In this document: piece by piece, positions 25,933-34,216 of the stretch | Layout of the letters: each line of letters opens with the position of its first letter | Position numbering within the stretch: the stretch's first letter is position 1 | Source: Sporomusa malonica | Lineage (GTDB): Bacteria; Bacillota; Negativicutes; Sporomusales; Sporomusaceae | Assembly (NCBI RefSeq): GCF_900176355.1 | Contig: NZ_FWXI01000028.1 | Coordinates: 1-58,236, forward strand | Direction: 5' to 3' | Length of the DNA: 58,236 nt | The notes under the pieces: model-generated | What the model saw: the letters and a program-made list of their open reading frames with translations, nothing else | Told to the model about the DNA's origin: nothing | Databases searched by the model: none | Position numbers and translations under genes: made by a program

Positions 25933-26895
25933 TTATTCTGCGTAAACGTCGGTTAAAGCGTCTTCCGGGTTAGGATACGGACTGTCTTGTGAGAATTTAA
26001 TAGCCGCAGCAATTTGAGCGTCTACTTTGGCCTTGATTTCTTCTAATTCAGCAGCAGTAGCGTATTTAAGTTCTACCAGTTTTTGTTCAAACCGGGGAAT
26101 AGGATCTTTCTTTATCCAGGTTTCTTGTTCTACAGGATCCTTGTACGCGCCAGGATCGCCCTCAAAGTGGCCGCGCCATCTCCAGGTCTTGCATTCAATC
26201 AGGCTGGGGCCATCCCCTTTTCTTGCCCGCGCGATCGCCTCAGCTGCCGCTTCGTAAACAGCAATCACATCATTCCCGTCCACCGTCACACCTGGTATGC
26301 CATAAGCGCTGGCCCGATCTGAGACATCAGTAAGCCGCATGTGGTCCCGCTGGCAATTGGAAATACCGTACATATTATTTTCACAAATAAAGACCAGCGG
26401 CAACTTCCATATGGAAGCCATATTCAAGGCTTCGTGGAAAGTGCCACGGTTGGACGCAGCATCGCCGAAGAAGCATACGGCCACAGCGTCGCTTTTCTTG
26501 TACTTGCAGGCAAACGCCGCACCGGCCGAAATCGGCTGTCCGGCGCCGACAATGCCGTTAGCTCCCAAAATTCCCAGTTCAACGTCAGCGATATGCATGG
26601 AACCGCCTTTGCCTTTGCAATAGCCGGTTGCCTTGCCAAACAATTCAGCCATCATCAAGTCAACCTTGCCGCCTTTGGCGAGCAAGTGCCCATGGCCACG
26701 GTGCGTACTGGTAATATAGTCTTTATCTGTTAAACTGCCACAGACACCGGTGGCGACTGCTTCTTCACCAAGATACAAATGCACGAACCCCGGCAGTTGA
26801 TTATCTGCAAACAACTCTACAGCTTTGCTCTCAAATGCTCTGATTGTGAGCATGGTTTCATAAAACCCCAGCAATTTCTCCTTCGTAAGTTCCAT
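25933..26895 (-). CDS. acoA: Acetoin dehydrogenase E1 alpha subunit
   Basis: 320 residues from MELTKEKLLGFYETML; GGGGGGAG lies just upstream of this ATG, whereas the frame to 26967 has no RBS. TPP-binding motif GDAASNRGTFHEALN...CENN is present. The sequence LPGFVHLYLGEEAVA is characteristic of the acetoin/branched-chain E1 alpha family. The operon context supports acetoin as substrate. Confidence 0.93.
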   Translation of the reverse strand: MELTKEKLLGFYETMLTIRAFESKAVELFADNQLPGFVHLYLGEEAVATGVCGSLTDKDYITSTHRGHGHLLAKGGKVDLMMAELFGKATGYCKGKGGSMHIADVELGILGANGIVGAGQPISAGAAFACKYKKSDAVAVCFFGDAASNRGTFHEALNMASIWKLPLVFICENNMYGISNCQRDHMRLTDVSDRASAYGIPGVTVDGNDVIAVYEAAAEAIARARKGDGPSLIECKTWRWRGHFEGDPGAYKDPVEQETWIKKDPIPRFEQKLVELKYATAAELEEIKAKVDAQIAAAIKFSQDSPYPNPEDALTDVYAE

Positions 26896-26941
26896 AATTC
26901 TCCCCCCATTTTTTATTCTTTGATAGTACATGGTACTAAAC

Positions 26942-27316
26942 CTAAACAGTTTGAGGCATTTCAACATATACAGTAAGTGCAGCTACAGCAACAACAATGG
27001 TATCCCCATCGCCCAGTGCCGGCAGGTGTAGGCCTTTTACATCAATCCCCCCTAACACAGCTTCTACAGTTACAGAGCCAAATGGTACTACCTCTTTTAT
27101 CTTATCGATTTGGACTTTTTCCGGTTGCGGACAACCTAGCCGCACTTCAACATGCATCTGGTTTGGATCACGGATTTCGGCAATGTCAAATAAACCACAG
27201 AGACAACTTCTTGACATTGCATCTTTTACTGCCCGTTGGGCGGCTTTAGTGACATCTCCTCCGTGTAAATCAGCCCCCATACCTATCTCGACAATAAATC
27301 GTTTACGTTCCACCAT
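26942..27316 (-). CDS. Lin0512-family protein
   Basis: 124 residues, starting MVERKRFIVEIGMGADLHGGDVTKAAQRAV. It resembles the Lin0512 family, which is found near acetoin dehydrogenase genes; function unknown. It is the first gene after the sigma-54 promoter, with RBS GGAGGTG close to ATG. Some resemblance of its metal-like residues cannot be judged by eye. Confidence 0.75.
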   Translation of the reverse strand: MVERKRFIVEIGMGADLHGGDVTKAAQRAVKDAMSRSCLCGLFDIAEIRDPNQMHVEVRLGCPQPEKVQIDKIKEVVPFGSVTVEAVLGGIDVKGLHLPALGDGDTIVVAVAALTVYVEMPQTV

Positions 27317-27379
27317 ATCACCTCCGTTTTAAAAGTTATACACTGTCGCTGCAAGGATGACCATGCGACTTACTATAGT

Positions 27380-27395
27380 TGCAAATTTTATGCCA
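27380..27395 (-). promoter_or_regulatory. Sigma-54 promoter of the acetoin/lipoate supercluster
   Basis: Minus strand TGGCATA-AAAT-TTGCA, an exact -24/-12 match, about 65-80 bp before the Lin0512-family start. Downstream of the terminator at 27403 and of the TGTAGC cluster. Confidence 0.88.
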
Positions 27396-27402
27396 ACAAT
27401 AA

Positions 27403-27445
27403 AAAAAAGGACCGCTCATCTCCCGTTCAGGAGCTGCAGTCCTTT
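27403..27445 (-). terminator. Terminator upstream of the supercluster promoter
   Basis: Minus strand outer arms AGGAC / GTCCT with inner AGCTCC / GGGAG and a following T8 run; it insulates the supercluster from the regulator gene transcript. Confidence 0.8.
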
Positions 27446-27450
27446 TATTA

Positions 27451-27540
27451 TCCTGATAGAAAGTATCACTTTCTCCTGGATAAGGGCAACATCGGCTTCC
27501 GCTTTCGCCAAAGGCTCGGCGCAAGCCGTGTTTTCTTTAT
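27451..27540 (+). repeat. Dispersed repeat family 1, copy C
   Basis: Full-length copy with the perfect inverted repeat GAAAGT-atc-ACTTTC and the same 3' end as copies A and B. It lies between the supercluster terminator and the activator binding cluster. Confidence 0.88.
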
Positions 27541-27590
27541 CACTATTCTGAAAGATCTTATTTGTTTCACCAAAACATTAAGTCATCTAC

Positions 27591-27675
27591 TGTAGCATTC
27601 TGCTGTTGTAGCGTTCATTGTAGCACTCTGTATCGTTCCCGTACTACACGCTACACTTTGCAACAATGGTGTAGC
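27591..27675. promoter_or_regulatory. TGTAGC half-site cluster (putative activator binding region)
   Basis: TGTAGC occurs at 27591, 27607, 27619 and 27670, and its complement GCTACA at 27650, in 85 bp. This starts directly after the activator stop codon and is 200-295 bp upstream of the sigma-54 promoter. The same half-sites form an inverted repeat upstream of butanediol dehydrogenase at 9798. Likely the AcoR-type enhancer region. Confidence 0.7.
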
Positions 27676-27676
27676 A

Positions 27677-29659
27677 TTAGTAAATTGAGTGTCTCTTCAT
27701 TTTGCGGTAGAGCGTGCTGCGCGCAATACCTAATATACCGGCTACCTTGCTTATATTCCCGCGCTCTTTCTCAAGTAAGCCCCTTATTTCCTCAAGCTCC
27801 TGTTCGAGTATTCCCCTCTTTATCTCCTTATTTCCGGCCATAGGATGATTTACGGCATTCCGGGGACAGCATATTTCAGGCGGCAGGCACAACATGGAAA
27901 TAACACCGTTTTCCGCCATATTGCAGGCTCGCTCAGCTACATTGTGAAGCTCCCGGACATTTCCCGGCCAGTCATACCGGTTTATCAGCTCCAGCACACT
28001 TGCATTAATTATATAGTCAAGGCCTTGCTCACTCCCGATTTGCTTAACAAAATTGCAGAACAGTAATTCGATATCATCACGGCGCTTTCGCAAAGGTGGG
28101 ATTTCAATCTTAAATACATTCAAGCGGTAGTATAAATCTTGCCGGAAAGTTCCACTTTCAACAAGCTTGTGCAAATCTTTGTTTGTAGCACAGATGATCC
28201 GCACATCAACAGCTATTACTTTATTACCGCCGATACGGGCAACCTTCTTTTCTTGCAGCACTCTAAGCAAAGCAACCTGCTGCTCTAAAGGCATATCGCC
28301 TATTTCGTCAAGAAACAACGTACCGCCTGAAGCTAATTCAAAATTGCCAGGCCTGCCACCACGCTTTGCCCCGGTAAATGCTCCATCTTCATAGCCAAAC
28401 AATTCGCTTCCTACCAATTCGCGGGGGATGGCGCCACAGTTTATCGCAATAAAAGGACCACTGCGCCTTGCACTCTTATTGTGAATTGCCTGGGCAAACA
28501 TTTCTTTTCCAGTGCCGCTTTCCCCTTGTAAAATAACACTGGACGAGGTAGCAGCCGCCGCAGACGCCTGTCGCACAGCATCTAGAATTGAGGCACTGTT
28601 CCCCAAGATGTTATTAAATTGAAAAGTGGTATAATGACCGCTTAAGCGGTTAATCAAGCTATGTACTTTTTCAACAGGCCGCAAAATGATAACGCCACCA
28701 TTGATGCAGCCTTGCTTATCAAATATTGTCTCACCGGAAACGACACAGCGGTTTGGCCCGGTATCGACGCCGGCCTGAAATTCTATCTCAGCAAATGTCT
28801 CTTTGCCATTTAGCAGCTTTTGTATTAATTGGTTATTACCTCTAAAAAGTGTCTGTACCAAAACTCCGCTGAGCATATCTCCAGTGTGTCCCATTAGTTT
28901 TTTGGCAATTGGGTTACACTCTTTTACCTTACCAAATCGATCAAATAAAATTACTCCATCTGACATCGTGTTAAATATACTGGATAGGCGCTTGTTCATA
29001 AGAGACAGTTCATAATTTTTTTGCTGAATACCAATTTGCATGCTAATGGCGTTTGCTGCGGCTGCAACCATACCTAATGTATGAGAATATGCTGCTCGAG
29101 CCGGCCCTGATAAATCGAGAAAGGCTATAATCTGACCGTCTGCCCCATAAATAGGTGCAGCCGAACAAGTCCACCAGTGATGCTTTATACAGTAGTGTTC
29201 TGCTCCCGAAACTTGTACCGGTTTACCAGTAGCCAACCCAACAGAAATTGCATTGGTCCCCACATCACATTCCCGCCAGCTTGCCCCCCGTACAAAGTGA
29301 AGTTTCTTAGCGCTTGTGAGAGAATCTTTATCGCCAAAGCATTCCATGACATATCCATTGGAGTCTGTCAATACAACAATAAACCCAGAATTGCGAAAGA
29401 GTTCGTAAATATTGGCCATAAATGGCTTAGCAATATTGATGATCTCCTGATTTTTTTCCAGCAGTATCCGGACCTCTGCGGGTGCGAGGATATTTTGCGC
29501 TTTGCCATCATCTGGATTCAGCTTCAACTGGGAGCATCTTACCCAGGAGTCTGCAATCTGCGGCAACAAAATACTCTGATCTTCTATTTTGCCATCACTA
29601 ATAAACTTTTTCCACATACACGATTTGCTAGGCATGTCTGTCGGTTTGTCTTTAAACAT
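27677..29659 (-). CDS. acoR: AcoR-type sigma-54-dependent activator
   Basis: 660 residues: a GAF-like sensory region (about 60-200), a PAS domain (about 225-330), AAA+ with GESGTGKE and GAFTGA, and a Fis-type HTH (GNISKVAGILGIARSTLYRKM). This is the architecture of AcoR/DhaR activators that switch on acetoin operons with sigma-54. It is transcribed toward the operon and separated from it by the TGTAGC cluster, a terminator and repeat copy C. A second activator with a different sensor but a near-identical recognition helix lies at 6573. Confidence 0.93.
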   Translation of the reverse strand: MFKDKPTDMPSKSCMWKKFISDGKIEDQSILLPQIADSWVRCSQLKLNPDDGKAQNILAPAEVRILLEKNQEIINIAKPFMANIYELFRNSGFIVVLTDSNGYVMECFGDKDSLTSAKKLHFVRGASWRECDVGTNAISVGLATGKPVQVSGAEHYCIKHHWWTCSAAPIYGADGQIIAFLDLSGPARAAYSHTLGMVAAAANAISMQIGIQQKNYELSLMNKRLSSIFNTMSDGVILFDRFGKVKECNPIAKKLMGHTGDMLSGVLVQTLFRGNNQLIQKLLNGKETFAEIEFQAGVDTGPNRCVVSGETIFDKQGCINGGVIILRPVEKVHSLINRLSGHYTTFQFNNILGNSASILDAVRQASAAAATSSSVILQGESGTGKEMFAQAIHNKSARRSGPFIAINCGAIPRELVGSELFGYEDGAFTGAKRGGRPGNFELASGGTLFLDEIGDMPLEQQVALLRVLQEKKVARIGGNKVIAVDVRIICATNKDLHKLVESGTFRQDLYYRLNVFKIEIPPLRKRRDDIELLFCNFVKQIGSEQGLDYIINASVLELINRYDWPGNVRELHNVAERACNMAENGVISMLCLPPEICCPRNAVNHPMAGNKEIKRGILEQELEEIRGLLEKERGNISKVAGILGIARSTLYRKMKRHSIY

Positions 29660-29744
29660 TTACACCACCCACCTACCCATTGCCTAAAATTAAATTATCC
29701 TATTTTCCTATATCCCATCGCCTCACTATGATTTATATAATCAT

Positions 29745-29761
29745 AGGAGGTGCTGATGTAG
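29745..29761 (+). other. Start-stop minimal ORF after a strong RBS
   Basis: AGGAGG (29745-29750) is followed 5 bp later by ATG TAG. A palindrome TATGATT-tatat-AATCATA (29728-29746) overlaps the RBS. The rest of the 240-bp gap holds nothing else recognised. Confidence 0.3.
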
Positions 29762-29901
29762 AATTTCTGAGAGTATCGGTAAATTCCTGCAATATTTTCA
29801 CATTATTTTAGGTTGTCTAAAAAAATCATAAAGACAATCCTATAAGAATATGATGTAAAAGTAATAAATTATGGAAATTTACTCATGTTAGGTGGGCTAT
29901 T

Positions 29902-30264
29902 ATGAACCTGTCATGTAGCGAAAATGCATATTGTAGTCATCAGATCGTTAAAGTTACTGTCACAGATATATATACCCCAAACGGCAACTATATTCATAAA
30001 GAGTATAGAATACAAGTTGACGAGCTAAGCAGCCAGTTTTTCCGTTATATTAGCAAATTCCCAGTCCCGGCAGAGACGCGGATGTTGATCAGAGTCTTAT
30101 TCGAAGACAGAAAACTCTGGTTTTGGACTAAGGTATTTTTAAGCGTAAAACTATCTGAGGGAACATACAGGGTATATTGCGCCATTAGTGATGATCGTCC
30201 TTATCCTGCAAATACAGGACTCCAGCAACTATTTGCTTATGGCGAAAACAGCGTTAATCATTAG
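29902..30264 (+). CDS. Hypothetical protein
   Basis: 120 residues, RBS AGGTGG before ATG, no family recognised. No signal peptide or membrane segment. The middle is basic and aromatic (KLWFWTKVFLSVKL). Convergent with the MFS gene, 4 bp apart; divergent from the activator. Confidence 0.6.
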   Translation: MNLSCSENAYCSHQIVKVTVTDIYTPNGNYIHKEYRIQVDELSSQFFRYISKFPVPAETRMLIRVLFEDRKLWFWTKVFLSVKLSEGTYRVYCAISDDRPYPANTGLQQLFAYGENSVNH

Positions 30265-30268
30265 TAGC

Positions 30269-31531
30269 TTAAAAGCGGCATTCGTCGCGGGAAGAAAGAC
30301 TCCCAGACTGGACATAAATGGGACAGGCCTGAACGCGGAACACCGATAAATCCCTGGCAAAAAAGACGGCACCGGCTAAAGAGCATACGCCCCCGATTGC
30401 CAGGGTGTAGGTTACCCCAATCTGGCTTGCCAGAAAACCGGCAAAAAGACTGCCGATTGGCCCCACTCCCATCAAAGTCATAGTATAGAAGCTCATGACC
30501 CTGCCGCGCATTGAGTCATCCACCATACACTGCAGCAAAGTATTACTGCCAACGACCTGGATTAAAAAGCCTACGCCAAGAATAAACATCAGCACAGTAG
30601 AAAACCACAAACCACCAGGCAGCATGAAGCAAATTAGCCCGATACCGATGACGCTCGCCGCCACCACTAATAACCTTTCCAGCCCCTGAAATTCTGTCCT
30701 GGAGGCCATAAAGAAGGCCGCAATGAGTGAACCACAGCCCGAAACAGCCATTAAGAAACCCACGGTTCCTGCGCTGGCTCCTAAGTTTTGAGAAACAAAC
30801 ACCGGCAGTAAGACGGTATAAGGCATGGCTGTCAGGCTGATAGTCCCCAGTAATACCAGGATATTGCGGAGTGGCAGTTGTTTAAAGGTATATGAGAAAC
30901 CTTCCTGGAAGTGCTGGAGCATATTGTTATGCTCCTTGTCATTATAATTTACCTGCAGCCGCAAACCAGCAAGCGATAGTATTGAAATAAAATAGCTGGC
31001 GACATTGAGCAGAAAACAGTACCCTTCACCGATAATAGGAATAAGAATCCCTGCCGCCAAGGGGCCAAGCATTCGTGCCATATTATATGTAACAGAGTTT
31101 AGCGCAATGGCATTCTGACGCTCCTCTTGGCTATCCACCATCTCCACTGAGATCGAATGACGGGCTGGTACATCAAAAGCATTTACACAGCCTAGAAATA
31201 GGCTTAAGCTCAAAATATACTCGATCTCCATCCTATTTCCCAGAGTAAGCCAAGCTAACAGCGAAGCTTGAATAAGGCTAAGAAGCTGGGTTATGACAAG
31301 GACACTGCGCTTACCCCATCGATCAATCCAGACTCCGGCAAAGGGCGCCAACACAAAGTTTGGAATCTGTCCCATAAAAGCTACCAGCCCCAACATTAAC
31401 GCTGAATCGGTAAGGCGATAAATCAACCAGCTTACTGCGATATTCTGCATCCAGGTGCCAATGATTGACAGACCCTGCCCAACAAAAAAAATCCGGTAGT
31501 TCCGGTTATAGAGAGCCTTTATGATATTCAT
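30269..31531 (-). CDS. MFS transporter (EntS/drug-efflux type)
   Basis: 420 residues from MNIIKALYNRNYR; GGAGGG precedes that ATG. About 12 membrane segments with the MFS_3 type start (NYRIFFVGQGLSIIGTWMQ) and the loop-2 motif GVWIDRWGKR. Such proteins export siderophores, drugs or small metabolites. Cargo unknown. Divergent from the thioesterase. Confidence 0.88.
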   Translation of the reverse strand: MNIIKALYNRNYRIFFVGQGLSIIGTWMQNIAVSWLIYRLTDSALMLGLVAFMGQIPNFVLAPFAGVWIDRWGKRSVLVITQLLSLIQASLLAWLTLGNRMEIEYILSLSLFLGCVNAFDVPARHSISVEMVDSQEERQNAIALNSVTYNMARMLGPLAAGILIPIIGEGYCFLLNVASYFISILSLAGLRLQVNYNDKEHNNMLQHFQEGFSYTFKQLPLRNILVLLGTISLTAMPYTVLLPVFVSQNLGASAGTVGFLMAVSGCGSLIAAFFMASRTEFQGLERLLVVAASVIGIGLICFMLPGGLWFSTVLMFILGVGFLIQVVGSNTLLQCMVDDSMRGRVMSFYTMTLMGVGPIGSLFAGFLASQIGVTYTLAIGGVCSLAGAVFFARDLSVFRVQACPIYVQSGSLSSRDECRF

Positions 31532-31704
31532 GAGCACTCCCTCCTATCATGTAACTGTTCGCGGCAAAAAGCAAATTATCCTACCTGTTTGCCATGTAAA
31601 GCAACCGGACAGTTTATTGCGCTAAGCTAATTTCTTTTTTCGTTTCACCATGGTTCCTGCGAGATTGTGGTAGAATAGTATCATTAACTCCAGGGAGGCA
31701 CACT

Positions 31705-32127
31705 ATGACAGACCAATTTTTGCTGCTAAAGGATCACTTAGCTAAACTCTATTCACAAAATCCTTTTGTAACTTTACTACAGATTGAGATCGTTAAACTC
31801 CAAGCAGGTACAGCAGAATTATCTATGCCAGTAATTAGTAACAAACATACAAATCTATACAATATGGCTCACGGCGGCGCGCTGGCTTCTCTGGCAGACA
31901 CCGCTATGGGAATGGCCTGCGCAACCACAGGAAAAAAAGTGGTAACCTTAGATATGAACCTGAATTACATCCGGAGCGCCGAATGCCAGCAAGCCATTAC
32001 TGCTGCAGCTACCCTAATCCACAATGGCAACCAGACTATGGTTGCTGAAACAGATATTTTTGACGGCATGGGTAACTTACTGGTGAAAGCCAGAGCTACC
32101 TTTTTCGTAACAGGCTCCTTTCTATAA
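31705..32127 (+). CDS. PaaI-type hotdog thioesterase
   Basis: 140 residues, single hotdog domain. Catalytic region NMAHGGALASLADTAMGMA matches the PaaI family, followed by TLDMNLNYIRSA. Hydrolyses acyl- or aryl-CoA in the cytoplasm. RBS GGGAGG. Repeat family 2 copy 2 starts 2 bp after the stop codon. Confidence 0.9.
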   Translation: MTDQFLLLKDHLAKLYSQNPFVTLLQIEIVKLQAGTAELSMPVISNKHTNLYNMAHGGALASLADTAMGMACATTGKKVVTLDMNLNYIRSAECQQAITAAATLIHNGNQTMVAETDIFDGMGNLLVKARATFFVTGSFL

Positions 32128-32129
32128 AG

Positions 32130-32252
32130 TAGACTTAGCTTCAGGTGGGGTTTTAACCCCATCTGAAGGTTAGTCGCCCAACTTCCAGGGAAGCCTCCTA
32201 AACTCCCACTTGTAGAAGATGGGAGTCTTAGAGCGGGTTAGTCATCGGATAA
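32130..32252 (+). repeat. Dispersed repeat family 2, copy 2
   Basis: Hairpin 1 arms CTTCAGGTGGGG / CCCCATCTGAAG and a weaker hairpin 2 ending GGGTTAGTCATCGGATAA. The 5' arm of hairpin 2 has decayed. It follows the thioesterase stop codon directly. Confidence 0.85.
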
Positions 32253-32286
32253 GCATATTATGTGAATAAAAACAAGGTGAGACCAT

Positions 32287-32793
32287 ATGCCTGAAAAAAA
32301 AGCAGCCAGTCTGTGGAGTATTCAAGCCCGAGCTTTTAAAATCCCATATACGCCATTTACTCATAATTTTTGGGTTCTTGCTGACCCATATGGAATTGTT
32401 GCCGATCAGATTCATGGTCTGGCCTTTGACCCTGAGGCCGGAACAACCAAAGCCATCGGCAATTCCTCGCATTTTCTGCTAGTTGTTCACGATCCAACCA
32501 TCTCCTGGTCACTACAACCAGATCAGCCAATTGAAACTTGCATTTCTGGACATGAAGCAACAATTCGTCAACGCTGGCAGGCAGCATTAAACTCGATTAT
32601 AGCCATAAATGACCTAAAGCTTACCTATCCAAATCTATGGCAGCATTTTTACAAGAAGAATAGTAATACCATATTTAATACCATCGGCCAGATTATGGGA
32701 TTTACCAATACCACAGAACTGCTTCCCACATGGGCACCTGGGATAAAACAGGTTGTTTCTCAAGAGCTCATTGCGGAATATTGTTATAAATGA
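32287..32793 (+). CDS. Hypothetical protein, 168 residues
   Basis: No family recognised with confidence. RBS AAGGTGAG. Contains HNFWVLADPYGIVADQIHGL, a His-containing strand followed by an Asp, and the late KKNSNTIFNTIGQIMGF. This His...NSN order recalls papain-like/permuted amidase folds, but the usual Cys is absent, so any catalytic claim would be speculative. No signal peptide. Flanked on both sides by repeat family 2 copies. Confidence 0.6.
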   Translation: MPEKKAASLWSIQARAFKIPYTPFTHNFWVLADPYGIVADQIHGLAFDPEAGTTKAIGNSSHFLLVVHDPTISWSLQPDQPIETCISGHEATIRQRWQAALNSIIAINDLKLTYPNLWQHFYKKNSNTIFNTIGQIMGFTNTTELLPTWAPGIKQVVSQELIAEYCYK

Positions 32794-32916
32794 GACTTGA
32801 TTCAGCTGGGGTTTTAACCCCACCTGAATCTTAGTCGAATTATCCAGGGACTAACCCGTTCTAATACTCCCTCCTGCAGAGGACGGGAGTATTAGAACGG
32901 GTTAGTCATCGGATAA
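32792..32916 (+). repeat. Dispersed repeat family 2, copy 3
   Basis: The best folded copy: hairpin 1 (GATTCAGCTGGGG / CCCCACCTGAATC) and hairpin 2 (GACTAACCCGTTCTAATACT / AGTATTAGAACGGGTTAGTC), closed by TTATCC / GGATAA. Arms differ from copy 1 at several paired positions. It overlaps the stop codon of the preceding gene. Confidence 0.9.
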
Positions 32917-32930
32917 ATCATAGCTAGTCA

Positions 32931-32974
32931 TGCACATTAAGAAAGCCACCAAACGGTGGCTTTCTTAATGTGCA
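32931..32974. terminator. Bidirectional terminator
   Basis: A perfect 20-bp stem with a 4-base loop (GAAAGCCACC-aaac-GGTGGCTTTC extended by TGCACATTAA / TTAATGTGCA) between the convergent genes 32287 and 32985. Confidence 0.8.
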
Positions 32975-32984
32975 ACTGAATTAT

Positions 32985-33572
32985 CTAGTTTTTCCCATAA
33001 AAGAAATAGTCGGTTATGCCCCGCGCTATAGCCCGCGACATTTCATTCTGCCAGGCTGGGTCTGCCAGCTTTTCAGCCTCTTGTGCATTAGAAATAAACG
33101 CCATTTCTAAGAGAGCTGCCGGCGCATCGGTATATCTCAATATATAAAAATTTTGTTCCTTATCAGGGTCGCCATCATCCCAGTCAGCCCGGAGCCGGAG
33201 GTCAGGAAAAGTCGCTGTTACCTGGTTGATAACACAAGTAGCTAAACGATCGCCCTCTGTCTCTCCTAATGTCGTAAAAATCTCAGTGCCATTCGCCTGA
33301 GCACTGGCTGCTGCATTACAGTGAATAGAGACCATCAGATCAGCACCCCAGTCATTGGCAAGATTGCACCGATAGGCTAAGCTGTCGGTTTCAGCTTGCT
33401 CAGACTCTGTCCGGGTTAAAATAACCTCATGTCCAACAGCCTCAAGGTATTTCGCAACCAACTTGCTGACTGCTAAAGTTACATCAGCCTCCTGCAAACC
33501 TGTTTCAGGGTTAACTGCACCTGGGTCTATATTCCCACCCGCATGACCAGGATCAAGACATACTTTTGCCAT
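32985..33572 (-). CDS. N-acetylmuramoyl-L-alanine amidase (Amidase_3)
   Basis: 195 residues from MAKVCLDPGHAGG; GGGGG lies 11 bp upstream. Zinc ligands: His in LDPGHAGG, Glu in QEADVTLAV, His in VSIHCNAA; the catalytic Glu is in LLEMAFISN. Cleaves the amide bond between MurNAc and the peptide stem. No signal peptide or cell-wall domain is visible, so it resembles prophage or spore-type lysins (CwlD/CwlC class). An in-frame ATG at 33626 cannot be excluded. Confidence 0.85.
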   Translation of the reverse strand: MAKVCLDPGHAGGNIDPGAVNPETGLQEADVTLAVSKLVAKYLEAVGHEVILTRTESEQAETDSLAYRCNLANDWGADLMVSIHCNAAASAQANGTEIFTTLGETEGDRLATCVINQVTATFPDLRLRADWDDGDPDKEQNFYILRYTDAPAALLEMAFISNAQEAEKLADPAWQNEMSRAIARGITDYFFYGKN

Positions 33573-33689
33573 CTTCACTTCATCCCCCTTTGCCATTACC
33601 CTATTATATTCAAATAACAGCTTCACGTTAAACGTATATACGTTTCATCAGCAACAGCAGGCAAGGATCAAATAGTAAATTGACGGCGA

Positions 33690-33722
33690 AATTAAAAACT
33701 CCCCTGCTAAAAGCAGGGGAGT
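33690..33722 (-). terminator. Terminator of zinc-ribbon gene 1
   Basis: Minus strand ACTCCCCTGCT-ttt-AGCAGGGGAGT followed by TTTTTAAT. Confidence 0.88.
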
Positions 33723-33730
33723 CGATGTTT

Positions 33731-34045
33731 TTAGTATCTGTTGTTGTTTTGGCTGAAGCAATCTCTGCAGTAAACAGGACGATCGCTGCTTGGACGGAAA
33801 GGAACTTGGGTTTGTACGCCACAAGCTGCACAAGTTACGTCATGCATTTCGCGTTGTTGGAAATTATTGCTGCGGCCGCCGAAGCCACCACGGTTGTTGT
33901 TTTGTTGTTTGCGGGCTGCTCTGCACTCAGGGCAACGACCTGGCTCATTGGTGAAACCTTTCTCCGCAAAGAAATCTTGCTCAGATGCTGTGAAAACGAA
34001 TCCAGCACCACAGTCACGACAGGTTAAGTTTTTGTCTTGGTTCAT
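33731..34045 (-). CDS. Zinc-ribbon protein 1
   Basis: 104 residues. N-terminal zinc ribbon CRDCGAGFVFTASEQDFF...GRCPECRAARKQ, a Gly/Asn/Gln linker, and a C-terminal CAACG...YCRDCF pair, giving eight cysteines in CxxC pairs. Resembles proteins with the 'probable zinc-ribbon' domain found in Firmicutes; function unknown, perhaps RNA or protein binding. RBS AGGAGG. A near-identical paralogue is at 39265. Confidence 0.85.
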   Translation of the reverse strand: MNQDKNLTCRDCGAGFVFTASEQDFFAEKGFTNEPGRCPECRAARKQQNNNRGGFGGRSNNFQQREMHDVTCAACGVQTQVPFRPSSDRPVYCRDCFSQNNNRY

Positions 34046-34216
34046 ATTGAATTCCTCCTAATTAAGATGTACCCGGATAGTTTCTCGTAAATTACTCACT
34101 GGGCTTCTCTTAATGAGAAGGACTAATGAAAAATTAACTGGACCTCCACTGGGCTACTTCAGTATACTACTATCACAAACAAAAGTAAAGTGTAAAATAG
34201 GAAAAAATGCTTGAAT

